From positions 17,810 to 81,809 of the forward strand of contig JAKVBQ010000013.1 of NCBI GenBank assembly GCA_022447205.1: DNA of 64,000 nt, given 5' to 3'. A model generated the notes under the pieces. That model had not been told where the DNA came from. It worked only from the letters and a program-made list of their open reading frames with translations, and searched no databases. Both the position numbers and the translations under genes were made by a program. Below are positions 33,219 to 41,821 of this stretch, one piece after another. The stretch is from Phycisphaerales bacterium. Lineage in GTDB: Bacteria > Planctomycetota > Phycisphaerae > Phycisphaerales > SM1A02. The stretch's first letter is position 1. Each line of letters begins with the position of its first letter.

Positions 33219-36200
33219 TCAATCTTCGAGCTGGCTGGAACCACAGTCTCCCCAACTTCCAAGGAGGTAGGCCAGGTCCGTCGCATTGACGAAGCCGTCC
33301 TTGTTCAGGTCTGCGACCGGACTCGAGCCTGCCGGGCCCCATGCCCCAAGCAGGAGCGCGAGATCGGCGGCATCGACCGTTCCATCACCGTTGATGTCTC
33401 CGAAGCAGTCCGACTCCATCCCGCCGAGAGCAGCCATCCAGCCGGGCAGCGGGCCCTGGAGTGACGGGGTGGTGGCGGTCACGAGGATGTCGTCGATCCC
33501 GTCATCGTCGAGCCGACCGACCAGGATCCTGTTGACCCCGTTGCCCTCGAAGAGCGTGTCGCTCTCGAGGCAGAACGTCGTGGTGCTCGTGATGTCCGTG
33601 TCGTTCCTGAGGATGCGGACGCTGCTCGATCCGTTTCCGTCGTCGACGAGCACCGCGATGTCGAGGTCGCCGTCGCCATCGAAGTCGCCAAGGTTCGTGG
33701 CAAGACACTCGTTCTCGACTGCAATCGTGATCGCGGGATCGTAACTTCCTGTTCCGTTGCCCATGAGGATGGAGATGCTCTCGCCCGCCCTGTTCGCGGT
33801 CACGATGTCCTTGCTGCCGTCCCCATCGAGGTCGCCGGCGGCCGCATCGACCGGGTCGGTGTCGACCTCGTATTCATCCCATGAGAGTCGAAGGTCGAGC
33901 TGGTTCCCTGCCGAGGTGTTCCCGACCTGGACCTTCCCGGAATCATCATCCGCCTCGTCCTCGGATTCGCCGCCACCCTCCGATCCGTTCGCGTTCTTCT
34001 GCGGTGTGCTGCTGCCGAAGGGCACTTCATTCCGGCTCTTGCCGGTTCCCGTCGGTGAGATCCTCCGGATCTTGTGCAGGGGTATCGATGAAGAGGCGGA
34101 TCCCAGCGAGATGGCGAGCGAAGACACGTTCTGGAAGGAAACGACGCTGCCATCGGTGTCGTTGTTGACGACGACATCGGGTCGACCATCGAAGTCCAGG
34201 TCGCCGACCCAGGTGCCGGTCGGCTGCGCCGTTCCTGCCGGAAGGTCCACGCTGGTGTCCTCGTTCAGGACGTCATTGAAGATGATCGTGCCCGGTACCG
34301 TCTGGTTCTGGAGAACGTGCACGGTGCCGCCTGCCTTGTTGGCGACGATTGCATCGATCCTGCCGTCCGAATCGAGGTCGCCGGCGGCGAGACCGTTCGC
34401 GGACCCGCTGATCTTGACGGTGTTCACCCCGATCGCCAGTGCATCGAAGCCGTTCCAGAATCCCCCAGCGGTTCCCAGGTTCTCGATGATCCCGACGTGG
34501 GTGAACTCCTGACCTGCCGGATTCGTGAGCGAGATGATGAGATCGTCGTCTCCATCACCGTCCACGTCGGCAAGCACCGCGTCCTCGATCCCGTCCGGTG
34601 CGATGGAACTGAAGTAGGCATCGTCGAACTCGGTGTCCGACCCGGGGACCAGTTCGATGGTCGCTTCCGAGGATCCGCCCTGCACGGATTCCTCGATGGC
34701 GAGATTCACGGAGACGCCGTCGGGGATGTCACGGGCGACGACCAGCTCGAAAGTGTCCGAGATCGATGAGGCACCGAGCAACGGTACCGGCACGCCGAGG
34801 GAAGGCAGGCCGTCCTTGCTTCCCCGGATGCCGAGCGTGCCTCCCAGCATCGCATCGCCGGTGAGCAGCAGGTCGGGCGTGCTGTTCTTGTCGTCATGAG
34901 GACCGATCTCGAATCCGATGAAGCCGGATGGTTGGGTGTACGCTCCGTTCGAAGTGGCGGACTGCATGTAGTCACCCAGCAGCTGCGTCTCGTTCACGAA
35001 CAACGTCCCGTGGTTCAGGATCGATGGTGCGAACGTACCTGCATGATCGACGAAGGTGCCGGCGTACAGTCCGACGCTGGCTTCCGGACCGATGAGGATG
35101 TTTCCGTCGAGCATCCTGAAGGCGACGTTCGAGAACTCCATCGTGCCGGCTTCCAGCGTGACCCTGCCGGCCTCGATATCGAGCCCATTGATCATGAGCC
35201 TGGTCGTTTCGCCGGTTCTCTGCAGGACGTCGAAGCTTCCCGGCTGTCCCGCAGGGGTCTGCATGTACAACCCTGTTCCTGAAGGGGCTCCGAAGGAGGC
35301 TTGCAGTGCCATCGATCCGCCATCGAAGGTGAAGCTGTCCGTCGATTCCTGTGAATCAAGCCACCCGCTGTTCATGTACCCCGGGGTTCGGACCAGGGCA
35401 GGCAGTCCGGGATTGGGCTCCGCGTTCTCGAACCAGTTGGTCTGGTCCATGAACGGAAGGCCCATGCCTCCCGCCTCGTCCCAGACGGCCATCCGGCTGG
35501 AAAGTCCGGAGGTGTCGAATTCACTTGCGCCGAAGTCGATGGTGCCTGTTCCGATCGGGAGCGTGACGAGCGGGTCATCGATGTCCCTGGTGTTCTGGTA
35601 GACATCCTGGTCGGAGACGGGCTGGATCGATGGTGAGCCCCGGTCGACTGCGATCGACAGCGGTGACAACCGGAAGTTCTCGTCTCCGGTTCCGCTGATG
35701 CCGTCCGCACCGAACTCATCCGCGAAACCCGCGGAACCGAGGACCAGACCGTCTCCTGCCTCGATCGTGGCTTCGTCCTGGTCATCGAAGAGCGTGTGGG
35801 AGAAGTCGTTGCCCGACAGGGGAGCATCCTCGCCCAGTTCCGACTCCATTCTCAGCATCTGCGACCCAGAGTTGTTCGAGAGGATGCAGTTCATGACGGT
35901 GGTGACGGCCACGTCCATCTTCATGCCTGCCATGATCGTGTGGATGGCCGGGTCGCGAGGCGAGACGTTGCCGCTGAAGGTGCAGTTGAGGACCGTGCAG
36001 GACGATTCGGGAATGTAGGGTTCGGGGGTCGCGACGATCGCCGCTCCGGCGGAAGTCGCGAAGTTTCCGGTGAAGACGGTGCTTTCGACCAGGAAGATCC
36101 CCGGATCCTTGAAACTGGCGTCGCTTCCGATGGCCAGACCGCCCGCCTCGTTGCCCGAAAGGTTGCCCTCGAATCGCGTACGCAGGACCGTCGCGGCGTT

Positions 36201-36770
36201 GAGGCACATCAAGGCCGCCCCTCCGCCACTGGAGCCTGCCGTGTTGTTTCGGAAGATGCAGTCCGTGATCACGACGGACGAGTTTTCGTCGGCGTAGAGT
36301 CCGCCGCCTCTTGATGCCGCGGCATTGTCACTGATGATGCAGTCGGTCAATCGGAAGGCGAGGATCTTCCCGAAGGGGTCGCCGCCTCCGCTGCTCACGA
36401 TCTCGATGCCGCCGCCGGCACCACTTGCAGCGTTGCCGCCGCTGATCGTGAAGCCTGCCACCTCGATGATCCCGTCGCTTCCACGGACCGTGATCACCGT
36501 GTCGTTCACTCCGGAGGTGTTCGTGATCGTCGTCTGTGAGGGCCCTCCCGAGCTCATCAGCAGGATCGATTTTCCGCCGGTGTTCAAGGGCCCTTCGTCA
36601 TAGAGACCCGGTGCGACCAGGATCGTGTCACCGTCGACCGCGGCAACGAGGGCCGTACCGATCGTCGGGTAGTCACCCGGCACCTCGAGAACATCCGCAT
36701 GGGCATGGTGTGAAGCCAGAGCGGATGCTGAAGCAAGCAGGAGCATCATCGTCTTGTAATAAGTGGACAC
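33219..36770 (-). CDS. Large secreted protein: beta-helix, VCBS/FG-GAP repeats and dockerin-like tail
   Basis: An 1183-residue protein. GTG 36770 is taken as start because it gives a normal signal peptide (STYYKTMMLLLASASALA) and has GGAGG six nt upstream; ATG 36749 would shorten the basic n-region. Domain order: beta-helix (about 25-410, many GGGLYADENSS-type rungs), a beta-sandwich stretch (about 440-690), integrin-like FG-GAP/VCBS repeats with DVDGDGDDDLI, DLDSDGRIDAIV, DLDFDGRPDVVV, DLDGDGSKDIV and DFDGDGDLDIAV calcium loops (about 730-1110), and a final EF-hand pair (DINGDGTVDAADLALLLGAW, DLNKDGFVNATDLAYLLGSW). Between the repeats is an acidic low-complexity insert. Likely a calcium-stabilised surface protein. 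Confidence 0.85.
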   Translation of the reverse strand: MSTYYKTMMLLLASASALASHHAHADVLEVPGDYPTIGTALVAAVDGDTILVAPGLYDEGPLNTGGKSILLMSSGGPSQTTITNTSGVNDTVITVRGSDGIIEVAGFTISGGNAASGAGGGIEIVSSGGGDPFGKILAFRLTDCIISDNAAASRGGGLYADENSSVVITDCIFRNNTAGSSGGGAALMCLNAATVLRTRFEGNLSGNEAGGLAIGSDASFKDPGIFLVESTVFTGNFATSAGAAIVATPEPYIPESSCTVLNCTFSGNVSPRDPAIHTIMAGMKMDVAVTTVMNCILSNNSGSQMLRMESELGEDAPLSGNDFSHTLFDDQDEATIEAGDGLVLGSAGFADEFGADGISGTGDENFRLSPLSIAVDRGSPSIQPVSDQDVYQNTRDIDDPLVTLPIGTGTIDFGASEFDTSGLSSRMAVWDEAGGMGLPFMDQTNWFENAEPNPGLPALVRTPGYMNSGWLDSQESTDSFTFDGGSMALQASFGAPSGTGLYMQTPAGQPGSFDVLQRTGETTRLMINGLDIEAGRVTLEAGTMEFSNVAFRMLDGNILIGPEASVGLYAGTFVDHAGTFAPSILNHGTLFVNETQLLGDYMQSATSNGAYTQPSGFIGFEIGPHDDKNSTPDLLLTGDAMLGGTLGIRGSKDGLPSLGVPVPLLGASSISDTFELVVARDIPDGVSVNLAIEESVQGGSSEATIELVPGSDTEFDDAYFSSIAPDGIEDAVLADVDGDGDDDLIISLTNPAGQEFTHVGIIENLGTAGGFWNGFDALAIGVNTVKISGSANGLAAGDLDSDGRIDAIVANKAGGTVHVLQNQTVPGTIIFNDVLNEDTSVDLPAGTAQPTGTWVGDLDFDGRPDVVVNNDTDGSVVSFQNVSSLAISLGSASSSIPLHKIRRISPTGTGKSRNEVPFGSSTPQKNANGSEGGGESEDEADDDSGKVQVGNTSAGNQLDLRLSWDEYEVDTDPVDAAAGDLDGDGSKDIVTANRAGESISILMGNGTGSYDPAITIAVENECLATNLGDFDGDGDLDIAVLVDDGNGSSSVRILRNDTDITSTTTFCLESDTLFEGNGVNRILVGRLDDDGIDDILVTATTPSLQGPLPGWMAALGGMESDCFGDINGDGTVDAADLALLLGAWGPAGSSPVADLNKDGFVNATDLAYLLGSWGDCGSSQLED

Positions 36771-36905
36771 GAGGTGCCTCCATCCTTCACTGGCCGTCGC
36801 CCCGGTGTTGCCGGGACTGGTTTCATTGTGGCCCTTTTCCCCGGTCGAAAAAGGGGAAATGCGGGAATCGACCAACAGTTCGTCGATCATCCGGCCCCTG
36901 GTCCG

Positions 36906-39395
36906 TCAGGGGTCCCCGTCACGCTTCCGCAGGGTGAACAATCTTGCACGGAGCTGCTCAAGGGCAAGGTTCTCGGGCATCGATTCCGCGACGGGCTGGA
37001 TCAGGAGCAGGGACTCCTCCAGGGCGTCGTTCGCTCGCCGTTCATGTCCGGATTCCATCAGGATCTCGTAGACGGCTTCCGCCACGCGCCCGAGGTCGTT
37101 TCGATACTGTTCCTCTTCCGGAGCGGAGAGGCACACCGAGGTCATGCCCCCGAGCGATTCAACCAGCAGGTCGGGCCCGCGATCGTCATCGGTGTGTGCA
37201 TCAAGGTATGAACCGTAGTGGTAGCAACTCCATGCCACATCCCATCGATGACGCACGGAGTTCTCGTCGGATGCGAGGTTCGCCCTCATTCGTTCGAGTG
37301 AAGTCGACCAGAGATCGTTCGATTGATCGAGCTCGCCACGTTCCTCGAGGATCCAGGCGAATCGTCTTTCCAGGAGTGCGATGTCTCGATTCAGGTTCCA
37401 GTTCTCCGGATCCTCGGCGAGAAGCTCCCTGTTCCGTTCGAGTGCTTCGTCGTAGTAGATCATCGCCTTGCCGAGATCCCCGTTGTCCAGGAGCAGGTCT
37501 CCCGTCTTCATCAGGATGCTGAAGAGACGTTGCGTGCTGATCTCGTTCCGGTCGGAATCCTCGTAGACCGAGATCGCCAGCGACCTCGACTCCTTGAAGA
37601 ATTCGTTGGCTTGCTCGATGCCCTGCTCGTCGCCTATCCAGTAGAGGACCTCGCCTCGCTTCTGCAGGAGGCGCGAGAGGTTCCCTCTCCGGTAGAGGTC
37701 GACCATGGGATCGTCGGAAGGCGATCTCAGGATGGCTTCTGCGGAGACATATTCATCGAGTGCCTCCTCGATCCTGCCGACGCTCGTCGCCTGCCTGCCC
37801 CCCAGGAGATCGCCCAGGTTCTCGTGGGCCACGGCGATCTCGTCATCGAGATCCTCCTTGTCCGGTCTGGCCGCCTTGAGCTCGTTCAGGTACTCCCTGG
37901 CGATCTTCGTCATCATCTGCTGGGCCTGGTTCGACCCTTCCAGGTTCTTGATCTCCCTGGCGATGGGCCCGAGCATTTCCCTCGTCAGGTTGCGGACCTG
38001 TTCAAACCTGTCCTCGGCGAGCGTTCTTGCCGCGCTCTCCCTTTCGAGTGACTCCTCGAGGGCGATGTTCGCGTTCTCGGCATCCTCTCTCGCCCGGTCC
38101 GCTTCGATGGCGAACAGCACGATCCCCACGACACCGATGATGATGGCGGCGGAAATGCCCATGATGGCCGTCGCCATCGGTTTGTTCTTCCTGGCATATC
38201 GCCTGATGATCTCGCTCATCGAGGGAGGACGTGCCATGATCGGCTCGTCCGCGAGGAAGCGCTTCACGTCATCCGCGAGATCGCCTGCCGACCTGTACCT
38301 GCGTTCGGGCTCCTTCTCGAGCGCCTTGCCCGCGATCACTTCCACGTCATGTGCGATCTCTCGTCCGAAGGTCGAGAGCCTTGGCGGCATCACGTTCTGG
38401 ATCACCTGGACGGCTTCCGCGATCGCGATCCGTCTGAGGTCGTACGGGAGCTGGTCCGCAAGGAGCTCGTAGAGGATGACGCCAAGTGAGTACACATCTG
38501 CGCGAATATCGATGTCGTTCGGATCGGCGGAGCACTGTTCCGGCGACATGTACTGAAGCGTTCCGATGAGCTGGCCGACGTTCGTCCGCGCGATCGTCGC
38601 CCGCGTATCGGAGTCGGATGCCCGAGCCACGCCGTAGTCGATGACCTTCGGCCTTCCCTCCTTGTCGACCAGGATGTTTGCCGGCTTCAGGTCCCTGTGG
38701 ATGATGCCGCGCTGGTGACCATGGGAGACCGCTTCGCAGACCTTCGTGAAGAGGCTCAGTTTCTGGGTGAGATCGAGTCTCTTCTTGCGGCAATAGACAT
38801 CGATGGGTTCCGCACTGGCGATGAACTCCATGGCGAAGTAGGGGATCTTCTCGCCATCGAGATCGAGCTCGCCCGCGTTGTAGATCTGCGCGATGTTCGG
38901 GTGTCGCAGTCTTCCCAGGATCTCCACCTCGAACTGGAATCGCTCGCGGGCCGCCGGTGAGACGATCGCCGCCCGCAGGATCTTCAGCGCGACGGATCTC
39001 TGGGGTTTCTTCTGGATCGCCTCCCAGACCTGCCCCATGCCTCCGGAACCGATGAGGCGCTTGATCGAGTAGGGGCCGAGCTTTCGTCCGACCAGCTGCC
39101 GGTGGGTCGATTTCAGGTCGGAACGGACATCCTCCACGCCGGGGGTCGGCGGGGGGGCGTTCTCGCCGTCAGGAGCGACGGTGGCCGCTTCACTTTGGTC
39201 CTTCACGGTGGGCGTGGTGTGTTCCGCGAGGGTCCCGGCTTCCGAGTGCAGTCGTGCGCGCAGCTCATCCGCGGTGCGGGCGTCGATCGATTCCAGGCGG
39301 GTCTCAAGCTCATCCGGCTGGAGATCCCTCAGCTCATCCATGAGGTTCCTGATGCGATCAGGGTCGTTCCGCCGATCTCCATTGGATTCACCCAC
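36906..39395 (-). CDS. Membrane-anchored Ser/Thr protein kinase with TPR-like C-terminal region
   Basis: An 829-residue Hanks-type kinase. The kinase domain (about 105-375) has the glycine loop GSGGMGQVWEA, VALK lysine, the catalytic loop HRDLKPANILVD and IDYGVARA, so DYG replaces DFG. SPEQ and DVYSLGVILYELL subdomains follow. A basic stop and a single membrane helix (about 405-428, AIMGISAAIIIGVVGIVLF) separate it from a helical region of about 400 residues with TPR-like spacing (coiled coil first, 435-470). It starts at GTG 39395 with AGGAG eight nt upstream. Substrates are unknown; the beta-helix gene downstream may be unrelated. Confidence 0.92.
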   Translation of the reverse strand: MGESNGDRRNDPDRIRNLMDELRDLQPDELETRLESIDARTADELRARLHSEAGTLAEHTTPTVKDQSEAATVAPDGENAPPPTPGVEDVRSDLKSTHRQLVGRKLGPYSIKRLIGSGGMGQVWEAIQKKPQRSVALKILRAAIVSPAARERFQFEVEILGRLRHPNIAQIYNAGELDLDGEKIPYFAMEFIASAEPIDVYCRKKRLDLTQKLSLFTKVCEAVSHGHQRGIIHRDLKPANILVDKEGRPKVIDYGVARASDSDTRATIARTNVGQLIGTLQYMSPEQCSADPNDIDIRADVYSLGVILYELLADQLPYDLRRIAIAEAVQVIQNVMPPRLSTFGREIAHDVEVIAGKALEKEPERRYRSAGDLADDVKRFLADEPIMARPPSMSEIIRRYARKNKPMATAIMGISAAIIIGVVGIVLFAIEADRAREDAENANIALEESLERESAARTLAEDRFEQVRNLTREMLGPIAREIKNLEGSNQAQQMMTKIAREYLNELKAARPDKEDLDDEIAVAHENLGDLLGGRQATSVGRIEEALDEYVSAEAILRSPSDDPMVDLYRRGNLSRLLQKRGEVLYWIGDEQGIEQANEFFKESRSLAISVYEDSDRNEISTQRLFSILMKTGDLLLDNGDLGKAMIYYDEALERNRELLAEDPENWNLNRDIALLERRFAWILEERGELDQSNDLWSTSLERMRANLASDENSVRHRWDVAWSCYHYGSYLDAHTDDDRGPDLLVESLGGMTSVCLSAPEEEQYRNDLGRVAEAVYEILMESGHERRANDALEESLLLIQPVAESMPENLALEQLRARLFTLRKRDGDP

Positions 39396-39410
39396 GTCGA
39401 GCTCCTCTGG

Positions 39411-39472
39411 ACGGACCTCTGGTCCGTACGTTTCTGCATCACAATGCTAGTGGGGTCCATTCCTCGTGTGAC
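39411..39472 (-). promoter_or_regulatory. Promoter and leader hairpin of the Ser/Thr kinase gene
   Basis: On the minus strand TAGCAT (39449-39444) has GTCACA (39472-39467) 17 nt upstream. The leader then carries a perfect 7-bp hairpin, ACGGACC-AGA-GGTCCGT (39427-39411), just before the AGGAG site. Confidence 0.4.
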
Positions 39473-39550
39473 GGCAACCCTTGAAGATTTCGAATCAGTC
39501 CCGCTCTGGAGGCCATCAGCGTCGATTCGATGGCGTTATGGTGTCGGCCC

Positions 39551-40426
39551 ATGATGCATCCATCGAGTCGCCTCCTCTCATGTGCCGCAGCCTGCCTTTT
39601 CGCAGTTCTCGCGGTGACCTGCCATGCTTGCGCGCAGGAGGCACCATCCGAGACGACGGGAGTCGGAGTCATGTACGAGTCCGCCACGGTCGCCTTGACG
39701 ACCGCCTCAGGCGTGGAGCGCGTCTTTCCGTATCGCCTGATGCGTCCCGACCCGGAGGTCGCAGGTGACAGCCATCCACTGGTCGTGTTCCTCCACGGTG
39801 CAGGTGAACGTGGGTCCGACAATCGCAGGCAGCTGACCTACCTTCCTGAGTGGATGGCCAGCGAGGAGCATCGCAGGAATCATCCATGCTTCCTGCTGGC
39901 CATGCAGTGTCCTGAGGGAGAGTTCTGGGCGCCCTACGACAAGGAACGGGACATGGCTCCCATCCCCGGACCTCCTGTCGATGTGCTCCTCGCCTTGATC
40001 CGTGCCATCGACGAGGTCACCGATGCCGAACCGATCGACCTTGAGCGGGTCTACCTCACCGGTCTGTCGATGGGGGGGTACGGAACCTGGCGACTCGCTT
40101 CGCTCCAGCCCGGTCGGTTCGCCGCAGTCGTCCCCATATGTGGCGGCGGTGATCCCGCGGATGCGAAGGCTCTTGCCGGACAGTCGATCTGGGCGGTGCA
40201 TGGCACCAGGGATGCTGTCGTGCCCGAGCGCCGTTCACTGGACATGGTGGAGGCGATTCGTGCCGCCGGGGGCGATGTGCGCTACTCCGCACTTGAAGGC
40301 GTGCACCATGACTCCTGGACCCCGGCCTATCGGCGTCTGGGCGTCATCGAGTGGATGTTCGGGAAGAGACTGCCCTCAGGAGCGCAGGGCGGGACGGATT
40401 CCGAGAAGCCGACCACCTCGAACTAG
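39551..40426 (+). CDS. Secreted alpha/beta-hydrolase (phospholipase/carboxylesterase-like)
   Basis: A 291-residue exported hydrolase of the family often named prolyl oligopeptidase-like or PHB-depolymerase-like esterase. After a signal peptide (about residues 1-28) come the oxyanion region PLVVFLHGAGERGSDN, the nucleophile elbow GLSMGGYG (Ser), an Asp in VHGTRDAVVP and the His in EGVHHDSW, giving a complete triad. The start ATG 39551 has TATGGT 8 nt upstream and no ribosome site, so it may be leaderless. It converges on a DUF1573 lipoprotein gene. Substrate unknown. Confidence 0.85.
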   Translation: MMHPSSRLLSCAAACLFAVLAVTCHACAQEAPSETTGVGVMYESATVALTTASGVERVFPYRLMRPDPEVAGDSHPLVVFLHGAGERGSDNRRQLTYLPEWMASEEHRRNHPCFLLAMQCPEGEFWAPYDKERDMAPIPGPPVDVLLALIRAIDEVTDAEPIDLERVYLTGLSMGGYGTWRLASLQPGRFAAVVPICGGGDPADAKALAGQSIWAVHGTRDAVVPERRSLDMVEAIRAAGGDVRYSALEGVHHDSWTPAYRRLGVIEWMFGKRLPSGAQGGTDSEKPTTSN

Positions 40427-40450
40427 AGGCGGCGGTCATCCGGTTCGGGT

Positions 40451-41671
40451 TCAATCCCGATCCCGGACGCTTCCCGCGATCCGCAGCACGATCTCCTCCT
40501 CGCCCGGAACGTCAGTGCGTACCCTGACCTGACCCATGATCGAGGTGTTCACGTTCCCGGTCTTTCCTGCGAGGACCAGTTCGTAGGCCGAGCCTTTGCT
40601 GCCCTCGACGGGTGTGAACGCGACCACCATGTTGTCGGGTCTCGCGTTCTCGACTTCCGCGCTGATGATGTTGAAGGGGATCTTCCCCTCCCGGCGAAGC
40701 GTGAGGCTCTTCTTGAACTCCTTGTTGGTGTTCAGGATCATCAGCCTGAAGATCGTGTCCGAGCCCCTGATCTCGCCTTCGATGCTCGCATTCATGCCGA
40801 CCACGGTCGTCTTGGGTCGGGTTTCGCCGGAGACCGGGTCGGTGAGGTTGCCCACGATCTGCAGTGATCCGGTGTACCAGCCCCACGGAATGTCGGGCTT
40901 CAGCGCCACTTCGACGCGCCAGGACTTCTTCCTTGCACCGGGCGTCGAGATGGGAACGATCCGGGCGGTCGCATATTCCCTGAGCTGACCCAGCACCTTG
41001 GTGGTCTTCGGTTCATACGAAGGGATTTCCGCGGTCATGATGACCGATTTCATGTCGCCCGTTCCGGTGATGACCGTTCCGAAGGCGAGTGACTTGGGGG
41101 TCGTGCTGACCGTCGTCGACACGTTCGCCTTGATCGTGATCGTCTGGACCGGATTCACCGAATCATTCGTGTGCACCTTCACGAGCTTGGTCTGGCTTCC
41201 ACTGCCCTTCGGCTTGAAGGTCAGCTCGATCTCCGAGCCTTCGCCCGGTGCGAACAGCTTCTGATCAAGAGCGGTGGTGGTGCAGCCGCACGTGGGCTGG
41301 ACTCTCGTGATTTCAAGGGTCTGGTCGCCGCTGTTGAGGAAACCGACCTTGACGGTTCTGGTCTCGTAGTCGGCGATGGGGCCGAAATCGACTCGTGGTT
41401 CCGCCATGTAGAGCATCGCCCCGCCGGTCCTGATCGGTGGAGACTTGGTCCCGGCCTTGGCGGCTCCCGTTGTCCCGGGCGCGTTCGCCCTGGTCGTTGC
41501 GCCACTCGGTTCTTCCGGGGTCGTGGGCGCCGAGGACGCTCCAGGACCAGGCTTGCCTGCCGCGCCTTCATCCCGGCATCCTGTCGAGAAGACCAGGAAC
41601 CACGCACAGGTCAGGATGGTGATGCATGTGGTCAGTCGACGGCTGAAGAGGGATTCCATTTGTAGCTCCAT
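40451..41671 (-). CDS. DUF1573 lipoprotein
   Basis: A 406-residue protein with a lipoprotein signal (LVFSTGC), a Pro/Thr/Ala-rich linker, and a DUF1573 immunoglobulin-like domain at about 90-190 (DFGPIADYETRTVKVGFLNS, TRVQPTCGCTTTAL with its CGC motif, FAPGEGSEIELTFKPKG). The remainder looks like two more beta-sandwich domains. DUF1573 proteins are common in Planctomycetota and Bacteroidota; function is unknown. ATG 41671 (AGGAG four nt upstream) and ATG 41659 (GGAG six nt upstream) are both reasonable starts. A second DUF1573 lipoprotein lies at 52893. Confidence 0.85.
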   Translation of the reverse strand: MELQMESLFSRRLTTCITILTCAWFLVFSTGCRDEGAAGKPGPGASSAPTTPEEPSGATTRANAPGTTGAAKAGTKSPPIRTGGAMLYMAEPRVDFGPIADYETRTVKVGFLNSGDQTLEITRVQPTCGCTTTALDQKLFAPGEGSEIELTFKPKGSGSQTKLVKVHTNDSVNPVQTITIKANVSTTVSTTPKSLAFGTVITGTGDMKSVIMTAEIPSYEPKTTKVLGQLREYATARIVPISTPGARKKSWRVEVALKPDIPWGWYTGSLQIVGNLTDPVSGETRPKTTVVGMNASIEGEIRGSDTIFRLMILNTNKEFKKSLTLRREGKIPFNIISAEVENARPDNMVVAFTPVEGSKGSAYELVLAGKTGNVNTSIMGQVRVRTDVPGEEEIVLRIAGSVRDRD

Positions 41672-41790
41672 GATGCTCCTGCGAGCAGATGAGCGTACAT
41701 CGTAACCCTGCCTTGGCTGCATGTGAATAGATCGCCATCAGGTCGGCCGGTTGGATCGATATCGCCCCCCATGCCTGAAGGGTCCCCAGC

Positions 41791-41816
41791 GAGGAAACCG
41801 GAGGGTGACCCTCCTC
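41791..41816 (-). terminator. Possible terminator after the GH29 gene
   Basis: GGAGGGT-G-ACCCTCC inverted repeat (41800-41814) just past the stop at 41822, followed on the minus strand by GGTTTCC. Short T-run. Confidence 0.35.
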
Positions 41817-41821
41817 GTTGC

